From an uncultured bacterium (GTDB lineage Bacteria; Bacillota; Clostridia; Lachnospirales; Lachnospiraceae), in the NCBI GenBank assembly GCA_947177425.1, contig CAMWUN010000005.1:52721-116720 (forward strand): a stretch of DNA of 64,000 bases, given 5' to 3'. Below the pieces are notes generated by a model. The model did not search any database. It had not been told where the DNA came from and was given only the letters and a program-made list of their open reading frames with translations. Position numbers and translations under genes: made by a program. Of this stretch, positions 41,385-50,657 are shown one piece after another (position 1 is the stretch's first letter; every line of letters starts with the position of its first letter).

Positions 41385-42356
41385 TTACTGTGAGGCCTCT
41401 GACTGGGGATACAGAATATCTGCAAGCAGTTCATAGGCTTCACCCCACCGCGCATTTGGCTTAAGATTAAATAACCGCTTGTCCAGCAGATGATAATTTC
41501 CGTTTTTTACTGCTGACAGGGAAGCCCACGCAGGGTTTGAGATAAGCATCTCCTCCACATTTTTCATAGCCGCCTCCTGATTGTTTCCCTGGACCGTCAC
41601 AAAAATATACGCCGGGTCCGCCGCTATGATTGCTTCCATGCTCAAATCCTCCAGCAGGGAATCTGAACTGTCTGCAATATTGATACATCCAAGACCTGCC
41701 AGCATTTCGCCGCACACATTTCCTTCGCTGCCCTTTGCCTTTACGCTGGTGGAAGATGCTCTTAAAAATAACACAGAAGGTCTGCTTCCATCTGCCCGTT
41801 TTTTCGTGGCCGCAATCTGCTCCTGCACTTTCAGTCCGTTTTCTTCATATAAATCCCTCCGGCCTGTAATCTGTGTACAAATGTCCAGCATGTGAAGATA
41901 CTCTTCAAAATCTGACACTGCAAAATAAGCCGCCGGAATCTTTGCCTGGTCGAAAACATCCGCAAGAGCCAGATCTGCCTCCGTATTGACACTTGCCAGA
42001 ACGAAATCAGGCTGGGAGGCTATCAGCCGTTCTATGTCCGGCTCCTGAATACTTCCCAGATTGACTGTATCCTCCCCCAAATCAAGTTTAAGGCTTTCCC
42101 ACGCATCATTGACTGTTGCAGTCACCTCTCCCCCTGCCAGCAGCCAGATATCCGCAAAACTTCCAATCAGCGCCGCCACCTTCCGGGGATTTTCCACAGT
42201 GACCTCTCTGCCTAAATCATCCGTAAATGTAACCGCACCAGTCAATGCCTGTTCTGCCTGTCCGTTTTCTCCGGCGCCACATCCCCCCAGCGCCAATATC
42301 AATAAGAGCAGAATCCCTGTCCCAGCCGCAAATTGCCGCACATAATTTTTTATCAT
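41385..42356 (-). CDS. Substrate-binding lipoprotein of an iron/haem/B12-type ABC importer
   Basis: The 323-residue protein has a signal peptide with lipobox LALGGC near Cys27, then a FecB/BtuF-type two-lobe domain starting FTDDLGREVTVENPRKVAAL. PDIERLIASQPDFVLAS and AIIAADPAYIFVTV are typical helices of the family. It would deliver substrate to the permease and ATPase encoded convergently at 37972-39718, which lack a binding protein of their own. The substrate is undetermined; the siroheme synthase next to it hints at tetrapyrrole or iron metabolism. Confidence 0.9.
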   Translation of the reverse strand: MIKNYVRQFAAGTGILLLLILALGGCGAGENGQAEQALTGAVTFTDDLGREVTVENPRKVAALIGSFADIWLLAGGEVTATVNDAWESLKLDLGEDTVNLGSIQEPDIERLIASQPDFVLASVNTEADLALADVFDQAKIPAAYFAVSDFEEYLHMLDICTQITGRRDLYEENGLKVQEQIAATKKRADGSRPSVLFLRASSTSVKAKGSEGNVCGEMLAGLGCINIADSSDSLLEDLSMEAIIAADPAYIFVTVQGNNQEAAMKNVEEMLISNPAWASLSAVKNGNYHLLDKRLFNLKPNARWGEAYELLADILYPQSEASQ

Positions 42357-42408
42357 TCTCCATTCCCCTTTCTTCCATTCTTACATCACCTTACCTGATG
42401 CCAAAAAA

Positions 42409-43032
42409 CTAATACTCCCTCTTCTTTTCCCCAATAAGCAAAAGCATCCCCTCTTTCACCTCCACTCTGCTCTCTCTTCCTAAAAATTCGTTACTCACGC
42501 CCACTGGATATTCTTTCGTAAGCTTTGCATCATCCAGTTCATATTTAAGTCCCTTCTCATAAACCCCTCTGGCTTCATCTCCCAGACAGAACACCGAAAG
42601 GTATCCCTCTTCCTCTTTTTCAAAAACAATTTCTTCATTGAAAATAACCCGGTACCAGACACCTTCTCCAATTAAAACCCCATGTCCGCCTTTCGCTGCA
42701 AGATCTGACAGTAACTGCACGTTTGCCATGGTATGGGAAATCCTTCCCCCGGTTACGCCATAAAACACAAATTCCCGGTATCCTCTTTTCCATCCTTCCT
42801 TCATGGCCCATCCTGTATCTGTGTCGTCTTTTTCCGGCGGCAGCGCCACCACATGGGGATGCTCCGGTACATAGCCCAGAGAGTCAAAATCCCCCACCGC
42901 CATATCCACTCTGATGCCTTTTTGGATGCAGTGTTTAAAGCCGCCGTCGCAGGCGATTACCAAATCCTCTTCGAAAGGGCGGGGCAGTCCGTCACCGAAC
43001 TGTCCCGCTCCTATAATATAGCATACTTTCAT
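42409..43032 (-). CDS. thiN: Thiamine pyrophosphokinase
   Basis: The 207-residue enzyme transfers pyrophosphate from ATP to thiamine. It has ACDGGF early, AVGDFDSLG, PPEKDDTDTGWA and GVTGGRISHTMANVQLL, the ordered motifs of the family; the last third is the small thiamine-binding beta domain. Length is standard. It lies 52 bases upstream of the binding-protein gene on the same strand. No TPP riboswitch is apparent upstream. Confidence 0.93.
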   Translation of the reverse strand: MKVCYIIGAGQFGDGLPRPFEEDLVIACDGGFKHCIQKGIRVDMAVGDFDSLGYVPEHPHVVALPPEKDDTDTGWAMKEGWKRGYREFVFYGVTGGRISHTMANVQLLSDLAAKGGHGVLIGEGVWYRVIFNEEIVFEKEEEGYLSVFCLGDEARGVYEKGLKYELDDAKLTKEYPVGVSNEFLGRESRVEVKEGMLLLIGEKKREY

Positions 43033-43093
43033 TCCCTTCTCCTTATGCTGCTTCTAAATTTAATAACCCTGCTCCTGTTTTTAACACTCCTGT

Positions 43094-44809
43094 TTAAGAA
43101 CTGCACATTACCCTGCATTCTTTCTGATAACATGCAATCCCATATTTTAAAACTGTATGCATACCATCTTCGTAAAGTTCCTGCGCATAGCGCTTCCTTT
43201 CAATCTGTTCAAGGGCTTCTCTGCACAGGGCTTCCATATGGGAATCATGGGCATATTTTATTTCAAGCACAATTCCAATCTCTTCATCCTCAATCTCCAC
43301 CTGAATATCGCTGTAGCCTTCTCCTGCTTCTTTGTTTGACCTTACATACCAGCCGCCCTTATAGCCAAGTATACCAACCAGTATGCCATGATAAAAATTC
43401 TCTTTTGTCTCTCTCCTTGCAAAGGTATCACGGATGCTGATTGTCTTTTTCAGGTAGGCGGTAAACTGCTGTTCCACGCTTTTGGCATCCCCAGTCTTTA
43501 GCGCCTCACAGAAGGATTCAAGGGCATTCCCGTCTTTTTTGGCATTTTCCTTAAATAATCCCATAATCTGGTCTGTAAATATTTTTCTTATTTCCCGGTT
43601 GGGAATGGACAGCCTGAACAAATCCCCATCCGGCTTTCCCCGCTGGGTAAGATATCCCGTAGCAAACAATACGCTCCACATATTTTCCACTGAATCATAC
43701 AGATTATTATAGGTCAGTTCCTGGTGAATCTCCTTCGCCACGCTCTCGCCTGCAATGAGATTTTCAATTTCACGTCTGGTCAGTCCGTCGCCAACCTTTT
43801 CAATAAAGTGTCTTACCACGTCATTGCTGCTCGTATTTGACCAGTAATTCTGAGGAACAAGAGTCGGATCCGCCTTCAGGTCATCCACATAATTTACCAC
43901 ATCCCAGGGACAGTATACATCCACATTTCCGAAATGGTATCCGTCATACCAGTCCTTCACTGTGTCATAAGAACCGGACAGGCTGTAATAAGCAAGCAGT
44001 TCCCGGACTTCCCCATCAGTAAATCCGAAATATTCGCCAAACCGCACGTTTGTAATTGACAGAATCCTGGGATTGTTAAGCCCTGTAAAAATACTTTCCT
44101 TGGCCACACGAAGGCAGCCTGTCATCACGGAAAAATAAAGGCTGTCATTTGTCTTCAGTGCCTGCTCAAACAGGTTCCGTATAAGAATAATCATCTGATC
44201 ATAATAACCGCTTTCATTGGCCTTTGCCAGAGGGACGTCATATTCGTCAATCAGCAGAATTACTTTCTTTCCATAATGCTTATGCAGCAATATGGAAAGC
44301 GTCTTTAAACTTTCCATCAAAACAGAATCCGGCATCAGAAAGCTTTCCCTGCCTGTCACATCCACGTATGCCAGTTGTTCATACTGGCTTTTCTCCCAGT
44401 CTGTCAGTTTGCGGCTTTCTCTTAAAAACTGAAACCGCATGGCCTCCGCTCCAATCACAGAACACATCATGGAGCGGGCCGTGGAATAATCGCTCCCTTT
44501 TACCCCTTTAAGGGAAACTGCTATCACAGGAAACTGCCCCATATATCTCCCGCAAATTTCTGTTTCATCCCAGATTTCCAGCCCTTCAAAGAGTTCCTTC
44601 TTACATCCGGTTTCAAAAAATGCTTTTAGCATGCTCATATTCAGGGATTTTCCAAAACGCCTGGGACGGGTGAACAGATTTACCTTTCCCCAACTATCAA
44701 GCAACTCTTTAATAAGTCCCGTTTTATCAATATAATAAAAATTTTCAGTCCTGATATCTTCAAAATTCTCAATTCCGATGGGAAGCATTTTTCTCTTTCC
44801 AACTGCCAT
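43094..44809 (-). CDS. AAA-ATPase-like protein with C-terminal PD-(D/E)XK nuclease-like domain
   Basis: The 571-residue protein begins PIGIENFEDIRTENFYYIDKT and has a Walker-A-like FTRPRRFGKSLNMSML without the usual GKT/S run, then LLIDEYDVPL (Walker B). The C-terminus holds GYSDIQVEIEDEEIGIVLEIKYA, the D...ExK core of a PD-(D/E)XK fold, and KRYAQELY. This two-domain family is expanded in Lachnospiraceae and Bacteroidetes and is of unknown role, possibly mobile or defensive. It is the only member in this window. The stop lies 61 bases before thiN. Confidence 0.82.
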   Translation of the reverse strand: MAVGKRKMLPIGIENFEDIRTENFYYIDKTGLIKELLDSWGKVNLFTRPRRFGKSLNMSMLKAFFETGCKKELFEGLEIWDETEICGRYMGQFPVIAVSLKGVKGSDYSTARSMMCSVIGAEAMRFQFLRESRKLTDWEKSQYEQLAYVDVTGRESFLMPDSVLMESLKTLSILLHKHYGKKVILLIDEYDVPLAKANESGYYDQMIILIRNLFEQALKTNDSLYFSVMTGCLRVAKESIFTGLNNPRILSITNVRFGEYFGFTDGEVRELLAYYSLSGSYDTVKDWYDGYHFGNVDVYCPWDVVNYVDDLKADPTLVPQNYWSNTSSNDVVRHFIEKVGDGLTRREIENLIAGESVAKEIHQELTYNNLYDSVENMWSVLFATGYLTQRGKPDGDLFRLSIPNREIRKIFTDQIMGLFKENAKKDGNALESFCEALKTGDAKSVEQQFTAYLKKTISIRDTFARRETKENFYHGILVGILGYKGGWYVRSNKEAGEGYSDIQVEIEDEEIGIVLEIKYAHDSHMEALCREALEQIERKRYAQELYEDGMHTVLKYGIACYQKECRVMCSS

Positions 44810-44856
44810 ATAGTTTCTGCCTTTCCTTATTATGACTACTTTTGCCCTTCACACGT

Positions 44857-45492
44857 TTATATTTCTTTCCCTCTTTGCCGGTAATACTCCACATCCCTGC
44901 ATACGTCTCTGCAGAGCATCTCCCGCATGGTCATACTGTCCACGCCTATTTTATTTTCAGGGTCAAACTGGTACAGGGCAAAGCAGACCAGTTTTGAAAA
45001 AACAGCCATTGTCAGATAAGCCCTTTCCTCCTTCGTCAGACTGCTTTCTGTCCCTGTTTCCTGCTCAAGAATCAGACGCACGATGTCCATAACCAGCATA
45101 TCCTCTTCTTTTTTCGTTTCCACTATCTCCCGGAGTTTACTGCTGATTGCGGAATTGTCCATCAACACATGAATGACCCGCACAAAGCAGCTAATTTCAA
45201 CCATCTTCTTTTCCATACTTATAAGGACTCTGTTCATCCTTGCATACAGCCCTTCTTCCTCCTTAAGCTGCCTGCACATATCCTGACATTCCCTTTTCAG
45301 TTCATGGAAGAGGGCGCCTGCAATCATTTCTTCCTTATTAGAAAAGTATTCATAAGCCGTACCCTTTCCAATACCTGCTTTTGCCGTTATTTCCGACACA
45401 GTAAGGTTATTTAAGTCCGCCCCTTCCCGGAATAAATCTATGACCGCCTGATAAGTAGCTTTCACCTTGGGGGCAAGTTCCCTGCTTTCCAT
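44857..45492 (-). CDS. TetR-family repressor of the RND pump operon
   Basis: The 211-residue protein has an N-terminal helix-turn-helix (LTVSEITAKAGIGKGTAYEYFSNKEEM, near 30-55) and a helical ligand-binding part. It starts three bases after the RND pump stop, so it is second in that operon. A palindromic site just downstream of the operon promoter (49923-49938) fits autorepression relieved by a pump substrate. Confidence 0.92.
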   Translation of the reverse strand: MESRELAPKVKATYQAVIDLFREGADLNNLTVSEITAKAGIGKGTAYEYFSNKEEMIAGALFHELKRECQDMCRQLKEEEGLYARMNRVLISMEKKMVEISCFVRVIHVLMDNSAISSKLREIVETKKEEDMLVMDIVRLILEQETGTESSLTKEERAYLTMAVFSKLVCFALYQFDPENKIGVDSMTMREMLCRDVCRDVEYYRQRGKEI

Positions 45493-45495
45493 CCG

Positions 45496-48400
45496 TCAAT
45501 CCTCCTTATCCTGCACTTTTGTTTTCTTTTCCCTTGAAAAAATATCGTAAATACAGGGAATCACCACCAGCGTAAGCAGCGTGCCATAAGTTAAGCCGCC
45601 GATAGTAACTACCGCCATGGGTTTTGCCAGTTCAGAGCCCATATCGTTACTGAACACCATAGTGCACAATGCCAGAATCGTGGTAAGCGCCGTCATAAGC
45701 ACCGGGCGCAGCCTTGTTCTTCCGGCTGTAAGAATTGCCTGTCTCTTCTCCATCCCTTCACTGCGGAGCTGATTCATATAATCCACCAGCACAATACCAT
45801 TATTTACAATAATACCTGAAAGCATAACAAAACCAATCAGCGCAATGACACTCAGTTCGCTTCCACTGAAAACCAGCCCCAGAAATCCGCCTGTAAAAGC
45901 AAGGGGAATGGTAAACATGATAATAAAGGGCGACAATAACGACTGGAACTGGGCAACCATAATCAGGTACATAAAGATGAGGGCCAGAAGCAGCATCAGA
46001 TAAAGCTGTTCCATGGCATCCGTAATGGTCTCATTTTCACCGCTCATCACCAGCGTATATCCGGCAGGCATCTCATAGGAAGCAAGTTCTTTTTCCAGCA
46101 CATCAGACACCAGCCCCACATTATAACCGTCTGCAATCTCTGCCGATACGGCAATATATCTGTTCTGTTCGATTCTGTTCACGTCCTTGGGTGAAATGGT
46201 ATCCTGGAATCTGGCAATTTCAGCTAAAGGCACCTTTTCCTTCGTTCCGTCCTGTTTCGTCCTGTCAAGTACCAGTTCCCGCACCAGCTTTCTGGTAAGT
46301 TCCATATCCCCTGCATGTTTTACATATACACTGTACTCTGCCTCCACAGATTCAAGGGTCGTTGCGCTGGTGCTTTCCGCAAGCTTATCCATAATCTGCT
46401 GGAACACCTGGGCTACCGTCATCCCGTGTTCAATTGCCTTATCCCGGTCTACGATAATCCGCAGTTCCCCTGTGGATTCGTCTAGGCCGTCAGAGACATT
46501 TTCTGTCCCCTCAACGCCCTCCACAATTTGGGCAATGTCCCCTGCAATTTCCTGCAGCTTGTCAATGTCGCGGCCCCTCACCTGCACGGTAATTCCGCTT
46601 CCTCCTAAGGCGCTCATGTCCATGGATGATGTGTCTATGACGATTTCCGCTTCCTTTTCCTCACAGATATCCGTCATCTGCACCATGATTTCCTCCGCAA
46701 TCTCTTCGTTGCCCTTTTCCTTATCTGCCTTTAACGTCACATAAATAGTCGTTGCATTGGTTGCAGTATTTCCCCCGCCTGAAAGCATGGATAAAGAGGA
46801 ACTGGAAGCCATGGCCCCTACATCCTCCACGTCTTCCCTGGCAATCAGACGTTCTACAATCTCATCCGTAACTTCTCCTGTCTCCCTTAAAGGAGTATCC
46901 TTAGGCAGGGTCAGGGAAATGGTAAACTGGGTGCTGTCCATATCCGGCATAAAAGCAGTGCCTTTGGCATAGGATGCCGCCGCGCTGATTCCTAAAAGTC
47001 CTACCACCAGCAGCAGAACCACCGGCTTCCATTTCAGGGCAAAGGCTAAAATTCTGTCATAAACATCCATCAGTTTTGTAAAAAATCTGCTGTCTGTTAC
47101 CTCTTTGGTCTTTACCAGCGTTTTGGAGGACATGGCAGGCACTACGGTAAGGGCAGTCACAAGACTTGCCAGCAGGGAGTAGGCAATGGTCAGCCCCATA
47201 TCAACAAATAACTGTCTTGTAATTCCTTCCGTAAACACAATGGGAAGAAATACGCAGACGGTGGTAAGGGTGGAGGCCATGATTGCCCCCGCCACTTCGC
47301 CTGCCCCTTCTATGGCCGCTTCCAGGGCAGAGCGCCCTTCCTTCCGCATACGGTAAATATTTTCAATTACTACAATAGAGTTATCCACCAGCATGCCGAT
47401 TCCCAGCGCAAGGCCGGATAATGAAATCACGTTTAATGTAATGCCGCTGAAATACATCAGCACAATCGCCGTAACCAGACTGATGGGAATAGAGCAGGCA
47501 ATCACCGCCGTGGGCCTTAAATCCTTTAAAAATACAATCAGAATCAAAATTGCCAGTACTGCGCCAAAAAGGATATTGTTAATGATAGAATCCATAACCA
47601 GGTCAATGTAAATTCCCTGGTCCATCAGGGTAATCAGCATAAGGCCCTGGTTTTCTTCCATCAATTCTCCAAATTTGTCCAGAATCTTGTCTGAGACATC
47701 TCCTGTAGAATATCCGGTCTGCTTCTGGATCGTCACCATGATACCCGGCGCACCGTTTACATTTGCATAGATATCCTCTGAATTGTCAGTCATAAATACG
47801 TCCGCCACATCCTCAAGGGTAATAATGTCAACCCCGTCCATCTCAAGGTTGATAAGCGGCATCTTCTTTAAGGTTTCAATATCTTCCGGCTTATCACCCA
47901 CACGAATCAGATAAGAGATTCCCTCTTCTGTCACATACCCTGCAGGCATGGAGAAATTCTGTGCCTGTAAAAGGGCTTCTACTGTGTCCACTGTCAGGAC
48001 ACTGTTCATATCCGCCTTGTCGTAGGCATCCTCCCGGCTCTCTTCTAACTTTTCCTCTCCTTCCAGAATCTGTTCAAGGGCGTCGGAAAGCTGCTTTGCC
48101 GTGTCGTTCAACTGTTCCTCGCCGTCCTTGATCTGCTCCCAGCCGGAGTTAATCTGCTCCTGTCCGGACTCAAGCTGCTTCTCGCCGGACTCAAGCTGCT
48201 TTTCCGTAGCCTCAAGCTGTGCTTCCGCAGTGGTAATCTGCAGTTCCCCGAGGCTGATAGTGGTCTGGGCGTTGGCAAGCTCTGTGGCCGCCTTGATATT
48301 TCCTATGTAAAGCTGGCTTAAAGCACTGTCAAGAAGGGAAATGTTGTTATCCAGTTCCACCACCTTGCCTTCCATTTCTGAAATGGAGTTTTTGTAAGAT

Positions 48401-49863
48401 TCTATAATTTCCTTAATGGAGTCCAGCGCTGTATTCTGGTCTTCCAGCCGCTTTTCAATCTCCTCCCACGCGGTAAGCTGGAGCCTGAGCCCCGCCATCC
48501 TGCCGTTGATTTCTGCTTCCTCACTGCCAATTTCCGCCAGTTCGCCGCTGATTTGTGCTTCTCTGCCGCTGACTCTTGCTTTCGCCTCCCCTACAGTTGC
48601 ATCTTCCGAAAAATCGGTTGAAAGAAAGGATTCAGTCCGCACTCTTACATCCTCGGGCAGTTCAGAATATGGCTCGTCATCCCCTGCACTTTCCAGCATA
48701 GCCGATACTTCTTCCGCTTCCGCAAGTTCCTGCTCTTTTTCAGCGCGCCTTTGCTCAACTTCAACAAGCTCCTGTTCAGCTTCATTAAGTTCCAGGTTTA
48801 TCTCCTCCCTGCTGGGAATATCTTCCGGTAAAAGGGAATCGCCTGCTCCTCCCAAATCTTCCAGCCGCTTTTCCGCTTCCTCCAGCATGGTGTTCATCTG
48901 GGCAATTTCAAGAGTAATATGTACCTTGGCTGCTTCCGCCTCGGATTTGGCCGTAAGCAGCTTCGTCTCCGCCTCCGCAAGTTCCCTGCTGGCTTCCTCT
49001 TTCTTATTGGCAAGTTCGGTTTTGCCTTCTTCCAGCTTGGACTTGTTTTCGGCAATTTCCGCCCTGCCGTCGGCAATCTTCTGTCTGCCTTCCTCAAGTT
49101 CCCTGCGGTTATCATCTAATTCCTGCTGGCTGTCCGTCAGAGTCTGTTTGGATTCCTCCAGTTCCTTGCGGGCATCATTGATTTCCTCCTGCCCGTCATA
49201 GATTTCCTGCCTGTTTTCATCCAGTTCTTCCCTGGCCTCTTCTATCTCCTCATCAATCGAGCCGAAAACCTGCTTATTGATTTTGTCAATCTTCTCCTGG
49301 CGGATGACAACATTTACGCTTTCCTCCAAAAGTCCCGCAGCGCTGGCGGAGGCAACGCCCTCGATACTTTCCAGTTCCGGGATAATAGTGTTTTCCGTCA
49401 TGGCCGTAATCTGGGCGGCATCCATATCATTTCCGCCTACAGCCGCAATCATCACCGGAAGCATGTCCGGATTCAGCTTCATAATAATGGGATTGCCCAC
49501 AGCGTCATCCCAATAACTTTTAATCTGGTCCAGATTTTCCCTTATTTCCAGGGAAACCGCGTTCATATCCGTGGACTGGGCAAATTCCAGAATAACCATA
49601 GAATAGTTCTCACTGGATACAGAACTGATGCTCTCAATATTGCTTACAGTAGCCATGGAAGACTCCACCGGCTTGGTGACAACCGTCTCCACTGTTTCCG
49701 GACTGGCTCCCGGATATGTGGTCATGACAATCACATAGGGCAGGCTGATATTGGGCAGAAGGTCTGTGGTCATTCTGGTAAATGACACTACCCCCAGAAC
49801 AATAACAAGAACCACAGCCACCAGTACGGTATACGGTTTCTTAACACTGAATTTCGACAACAT
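45496..49863 (-). CDS. RND-family efflux pump with large coiled-coil insertion
   Basis: The 1455-residue protein has AcrB/SwrC-type RND features: a first membrane helix (YTVLVAVVLVIVLGVVSF), porter segments, GGNTATNATTIYV, PSIXG-type TM4 region with GMLVDNSIVVIENIYR and repeated helices in the second half. Between about residue 205 and 640 it has a highly charged heptad region (EEIEEAREELDENRQEI, then LEESREDAYDK), roughly 400 residues more than ordinary RND pumps. In a Gram-positive cell this long hairpin might span the cell wall in place of a periplasmic adaptor (inference). Its operon also encodes the TetR regulator. Confidence 0.9.
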   Translation of the reverse strand: MLSKFSVKKPYTVLVAVVLVIVLGVVSFTRMTTDLLPNISLPYVIVMTTYPGASPETVETVVTKPVESSMATVSNIESISSVSSENYSMVILEFAQSTDMNAVSLEIRENLDQIKSYWDDAVGNPIIMKLNPDMLPVMIAAVGGNDMDAAQITAMTENTIIPELESIEGVASASAAGLLEESVNVVIRQEKIDKINKQVFGSIDEEIEEAREELDENRQEIYDGQEEINDARKELEESKQTLTDSQQELDDNRRELEEGRQKIADGRAEIAENKSKLEEGKTELANKKEEASRELAEAETKLLTAKSEAEAAKVHITLEIAQMNTMLEEAEKRLEDLGGAGDSLLPEDIPSREEINLELNEAEQELVEVEQRRAEKEQELAEAEEVSAMLESAGDDEPYSELPEDVRVRTESFLSTDFSEDATVGEAKARVSGREAQISGELAEIGSEEAEINGRMAGLRLQLTAWEEIEKRLEDQNTALDSIKEIIESYKNSISEMEGKVVELDNNISLLDSALSQLYIGNIKAATELANAQTTISLGELQITTAEAQLEATEKQLESGEKQLESGQEQINSGWEQIKDGEEQLNDTAKQLSDALEQILEGEEKLEESREDAYDKADMNSVLTVDTVEALLQAQNFSMPAGYVTEEGISYLIRVGDKPEDIETLKKMPLINLEMDGVDIITLEDVADVFMTDNSEDIYANVNGAPGIMVTIQKQTGYSTGDVSDKILDKFGELMEENQGLMLITLMDQGIYIDLVMDSIINNILFGAVLAILILIVFLKDLRPTAVIACSIPISLVTAIVLMYFSGITLNVISLSGLALGIGMLVDNSIVVIENIYRMRKEGRSALEAAIEGAGEVAGAIMASTLTTVCVFLPIVFTEGITRQLFVDMGLTIAYSLLASLVTALTVVPAMSSKTLVKTKEVTDSRFFTKLMDVYDRILAFALKWKPVVLLLVVGLLGISAAASYAKGTAFMPDMDSTQFTISLTLPKDTPLRETGEVTDEIVERLIAREDVEDVGAMASSSSLSMLSGGGNTATNATTIYVTLKADKEKGNEEIAEEIMVQMTDICEEKEAEIVIDTSSMDMSALGGSGITVQVRGRDIDKLQEIAGDIAQIVEGVEGTENVSDGLDESTGELRIIVDRDKAIEHGMTVAQVFQQIMDKLAESTSATTLESVEAEYSVYVKHAGDMELTRKLVRELVLDRTKQDGTKEKVPLAEIARFQDTISPKDVNRIEQNRYIAVSAEIADGYNVGLVSDVLEKELASYEMPAGYTLVMSGENETITDAMEQLYLMLLLALIFMYLIMVAQFQSLLSPFIIMFTIPLAFTGGFLGLVFSGSELSVIALIGFVMLSGIIVNNGIVLVDYMNQLRSEGMEKRQAILTAGRTRLRPVLMTALTTILALCTMVFSNDMGSELAKPMAVVTIGGLTYGTLLTLVVIPCIYDIFSREKKTKVQDKED

Positions 49864-49922
49864 ATGTATTTAACTCCTTTTCCATCGTAATAGTCCAGCC
49901 ATGCCAAACTTTTACTTTCCGT

Positions 49923-49938
49923 CCGACCAGTCGGTCGG
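49923..49938. promoter_or_regulatory. TetR-type operator upstream of the RND gene
   Basis: CCGACCAGTCGGTCGG is a GTCGG-rich dyad of the kind bound by TetR-family repressors. It lies just downstream of the -10 box and so would block initiation. Confidence 0.7.
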
Positions 49939-49949
49939 CACACAAAAAA

Positions 49950-49978
49950 AGTATATTGATAAAAACGTTTTCTGTCAA
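49950..49978 (-). promoter_or_regulatory. Sigma-A promoter of the RND-TetR operon
   Basis: On the minus strand TTGACA (49978-49973) and TATACT (49955-49950) are separated by exactly 17 bases. The operator follows directly. Confidence 0.8.
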
Positions 49979-50030
49979 TATACCTTTCAATTTTTTAACT
50001 TTTATTTAACATATCCGGTTATGTTTATAA

Positions 50031-50657
50031 TTATTTCAGAAGTGCCTTCCTAAGCTTTGATTTTATCCGCTGGAGGGCATTGTCCGTGGATTTGTCGTCC
50101 CTGCCTAAAACCTTGGCAATCTGGCTGTATTTCATTCCTGTAAGATAAAGATCCAGCACCTGCTTCTCAAAAGCGCTCAGTTCTTTCTCCATGGCCCTTT
50201 CCAGATGCTCCACGTTCTCTTTGTCAATCAGAAGTTCCTCCGGGTTTCTCTCTGACCGGGAAATAATGCTGTCTATCAGTTCCCACTCTTCTCCCTTTTC
50301 TGTGCCGTCATGTTCGGAGCCATTGGCATAGAGGGAAATATAGGTATTCAGCGGCGCATGTTTCTGCCTGCCCGCCGCCTGCACCGCCGTGTACATCTGT
50401 CTGGACACGCACAGGTCGGCAAAGGTGAAAAAACTGGCGTCCCGTCCTGTATCGTAATCCCTGACTGCCTTAAAAAGCCCAATCATACCCTCCTGAATCA
50501 AATCTTCCCTGTCAGCGCCTAAAATATACATGGACTTTGCCTTACTGCGCACCAGATTCTTGTATTTATCCATAATGTAATCCGTGATGGCTGACTCTCC
50601 GTCCCTCAGCCGCACAATCAGTTCCTCATCACTGCATTTTTCATACCCCTTGTCCAT
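50031..50657 (-). CDS. sigH: RNA polymerase sigma-H factor (Spo0H)
   Basis: The protein is about 208 residues from the ATG at 50657 (AGGAG upstream; ATG at 50660 is adjacent, and the frame is open to 50783). It has sigma region 2 (DEELIVRLRDGESAITDYIM, DREDLIQEGMIGLFKAVRDY) and region 4 (LSAFEKQVLDLYLTGMKYSQIAKVLGRDDKSTDNAL). SigH directs entry into sporulation in Bacillus and Clostridia. It follows the SGNH hydrolase gene with a 17-base overlap, within the conserved cysS-mrnC-rlmB-sigH block. Confidence 0.92.
   Translation of the reverse strand: MDKGYEKCSDEELIVRLRDGESAITDYIMDKYKNLVRSKAKSMYILGADREDLIQEGMIGLFKAVRDYDTGRDASFFTFADLCVSRQMYTAVQAAGRQKHAPLNTYISLYANGSEHDGTEKGEEWELIDSIISRSERNPEELLIDKENVEHLERAMEKELSAFEKQVLDLYLTGMKYSQIAKVLGRDDKSTDNALQRIKSKLRKALLK

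Noticed and set aside
48416..49201. 261-codon plus-strand Ser-rich frame
   Set aside because: Antisense of the RND coiled-coil insertion; not a gene.
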